Positions 62,582 to 64,000 of a stretch of DNA of 64,000 nucleotides are shown piece after piece. The position numbers were made by a program, and so were the translations under genes. The number at the start of each line of letters is the position of its first letter. The stretch's first letter is position 1. The stretch is from Palsa-1447 sp964509885 (lineage in GTDB: Bacteria > Verrucomicrobiota > Verrucomicrobiia > Opitutales > Opitutaceae): contig CAZDZL010000001.1 of assembly GCA_964509885.1 (NCBI GenBank), positions 1 to 64,000 of the forward strand, in the 5' to 3' direction. Below the pieces are notes generated by a model. The model was not told where the DNA came from. It saw only the letters and a program-made list of their open reading frames with translations, and did no database searches.

Positions 62582-64000
62582 GTGGCGAATCCCCCTCCCC
62601 CCGACCTGGCGCGCCCCAGGCCATTCCTTTCCGGGACCGTCGGGCCGGCGTCTCTCGTCCTTCTCGCCACCGTCCTCGCCTACCTGCCGTCGCTCTCGGG
62701 CGACTTTATCTGGAACGACAGCGATTATGTGACCGCGCCTTCGCTGCGTTCGCTCGGGGGCCTCGTGCGCATCTGGACGGAGCTCGGGGCCACCCAACAG
62801 TACTATCCCCTCCTGCACAGCGCGTTCTGGTTGCAGCACCTTCTGTTCGGGGACCACACCCTCGGCTACCACGTGGTAACCCTGCTCCTCCACGCCGGCT
62901 CCGCGGTGCTGTTTGCCCTCGTCCTTCGCCGCCTGTTCCGGGGAGGCCCGGGAAATCCCGCCCAGCGGGATCCCTACCCCGGCGCCGAATGGCTGGCGGC
63001 GCTCGTCTTCGCCCTGCACCCGGTCCACGTGGAGTCCGTCGCGTGGATATCCGAGCAGAAGAACACGCTTTCGCTCGTCTTCTACCTCGCCGCGGCGCTG
63101 GCCTACCTGGGGTACGACGAGGAGCGGCGGCCGCGGGACTACTTCGCGGCCCTCGGCCTCTTCGTGCTCTCCCTCATGTGCAAGACCGTGACGTCATCCC
63201 TTCCGGCCGCGCTGCTGGTCGCGCTCTGGTGGAAGCGCGGCCGCCTCGGCTGGCGGCGCGACATCGTTCCGCTCCTGCCCTGGTTTGCCATCGGCGCCGC
63301 CATGGGTGTCCTCAGCAGCTGGGTCGAGAAGCACTATGGCGGCGCGCGCGGGCCGGAATTTGACATCGCGTTCGGCGCGCGGGTGCTGGTCGCCGGGCGC
63401 GCCGTGTGGCTCTACGTCGCCAAGCTCGTGTGGCCCTTCGGCCTCAACTTCATCTATCCGCGCTGGACGCCCGACCCGTCGGATTGGGCCTCCTGGCTTT
63501 TCCCGCTCGGCATCCTGGCGGTCGCCTGGGCCCTCTGGGCCGTGCGGCGGCGCTCGCGCGCACCGCTCGCTGCGTTCCTCTTCTTTGTCGGCTCTCTCTT
63601 TCCCGTCCTCGGCTTCGTCAACCTGTACGGCGCCAGGTATTCCTGGGTGTGGGACCACTGGCAGTACCTGCCGGACCTCGGGCCGATCGCGCTTGGGGCC
63701 GCGGGCGCGGTTGCGGGCTTGCAGAGCGCGGCGCCCGGGATGCGCCGGGCGGCACCGTGGATCGCCGCCGGCCTCTGCCTGTTTCTCGGCGCGCTCACCT
63801 GGGCCCACTGCGGCATGTTCCACGACGACCGCTCGCTGTACCTTCAGAACCTGGAGCTGAACCCGGGCTCCTGGCTCGCCCACAACAATGTCGGCGTCGA
63901 GCTGGAGGCGGATCCCAAGCGGACGGGCGAGGCGATCGCCCAGTTCGAGGAGGCCATCCGCCTCAATCCCGCGTTCTTCGAAGCGCACAACAACCTGGGC
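62582..64000 (+). CDS. TMTC-like membrane/TPR protein, 3' end cut by window edge
   Basis: At least 473 residues from GTG at 62582; no ATG in frame precedes the first helix. It is a paralogue of the gene at 56454: first helix, then FIWNDSDYVTAPSLRSLGG, GATQQYYPLLHSAFWLQH, ALHPVHVESVAWISEQKN, and WWKRGRLGWRRD. It has about 10 membrane helices, and the first TPR (WLAHNNVGVELEADPKRTGE) begins as the window ends. The first-loop acidic cluster is WND rather than WDDD. The same tentative O-glycosyltransferase role applies. Upstream, 62361-62581 is a 221-bp divergent spacer in which nothing else is recognised. Confidence 0.8.
   Translation, partial: MANPPPPDLARPRPFLSGTVGPASLVLLATVLAYLPSLSGDFIWNDSDYVTAPSLRSLGGLVRIWTELGATQQYYPLLHSAFWLQHLLFGDHTLGYHVVTLLLHAGSAVLFALVLRRLFRGGPGNPAQRDPYPGAEWLAALVFALHPVHVESVAWISEQKNTLSLVFYLAAALAYLGYDEERRPRDYFAALGLFVLSLMCKTVTSSLPAALLVALWWKRGRLGWRRDIVPLLPWFAIGAAMGVLSSWVEKHYGGARGPEFDIAFGARVLVAGRAVWLYVAKLVWPFGLNFIYPRWTPDPSDWASWLFPLGILAVAWALWAVRRRSRAPLAAFLFFVGSLFPVLGFVNLYGARYSWVWDHWQYLPDLGPIALGAAGAVAGLQSAAPGMRRAAPWIAAGLCLFLGALTWAHCGMFHDDRSLYLQNLELNPGSWLAHNNVGVELEADPKRTGEAIAQFEEAIRLNPAFFEAHNNLG

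Overview
The window is one contiguous piece of a GC-rich bacterial chromosome. The best guess is a free-living Verrucomicrobiota, probably close to Opitutaceae. This is inferred from the TonB-dependent receptor with its 'SPFVVDASEDKGSYQATS'-type N-terminus, the many large secreted FG-GAP/UnbV (CRTAC1-like) proteins, the glycoside hydrolase repertoire, the frequent GTG/TTG starts and the near absence of Shine-Dalgarno sequences. No insertion sequence, prophage or CRISPR array was seen. About 36 protein genes and one tRNA fill almost all of the sequence. Six tail-to-tail gene pairs have stop codons within -4 to +7 bp of each other.

1-15.4 kb, envelope and efflux. A tetratricopeptide exoprotein and a truncated TolQ/ExbB-type proton channel run leftwards. 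LemA and an M48 (HtpX-like) membrane protease are coupled by a one-base overlap. A complete tripartite RND efflux operon follows: periplasmic adaptor, two different RND permeases as in MdtABC, and a NodT-type outer-membrane lipoprotein.

15.4-30.2 kb, carbohydrate and ancillary genes. These are a secreted TolB-like propeller, a small serine esterase, a DUF255 thioredoxin-fold protein that has lost its CxxC, a leftward operon (GH130 phosphorylase, XylR-like AraC regulator, secreted clan GH-A hydrolase), a rightward pair (GH28-fold, Tat/lipoprotein GH5), a secreted N-acylglucosamine/cellobiose 2-epimerase homologue, and a sodium:solute symporter. With the second GH130 + epimerase pair at 53.8-56.3 kb this reads as beta-mannoside/plant polysaccharide use: epimerise mannobiose-type sugars to mannosylglucose, then phosphorolyse.

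30.2-53.8 kb, the most unusual part. A divergent cassette occurs twice: an ~817-residue STT3-like multi-pass membrane protein faces a ~1200-residue secreted protein made of two FG-GAP + UnbV modules. The second cassette carries an extra tandem CRTAC copy. The two cassettes flank an FKBP with a duplicated N-terminal domain, a fourth single-module CRTAC protein, and a TonB-dependent receptor with a clear promoter, a structured leader and an intrinsic terminator. All three large CRTAC genes share the same promoter-like element (TTGAC[GT]-N17-YYCCAT) 10-12 nt before the ATG. That suggests co-regulation and nearly leaderless transcripts.

53.8-64 kb. GH130 + epimerase operon, a TMTC-like membrane/TPR protein, tRNA-Phe(GAA), a Phd/VapC-like toxin-antitoxin pair in a visibly lower-GC patch, a CE1-type esterase, a secreted protein of unknown function with a TonB-C-like tail, and a second TMTC-like gene running off the right edge. 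With two STT3-like and two TMTC-like GT-C-fold proteins beside four secreted propellers, a dedicated extracytoplasmic protein-glycosylation or surface-assembly function is an attractive but untested idea.
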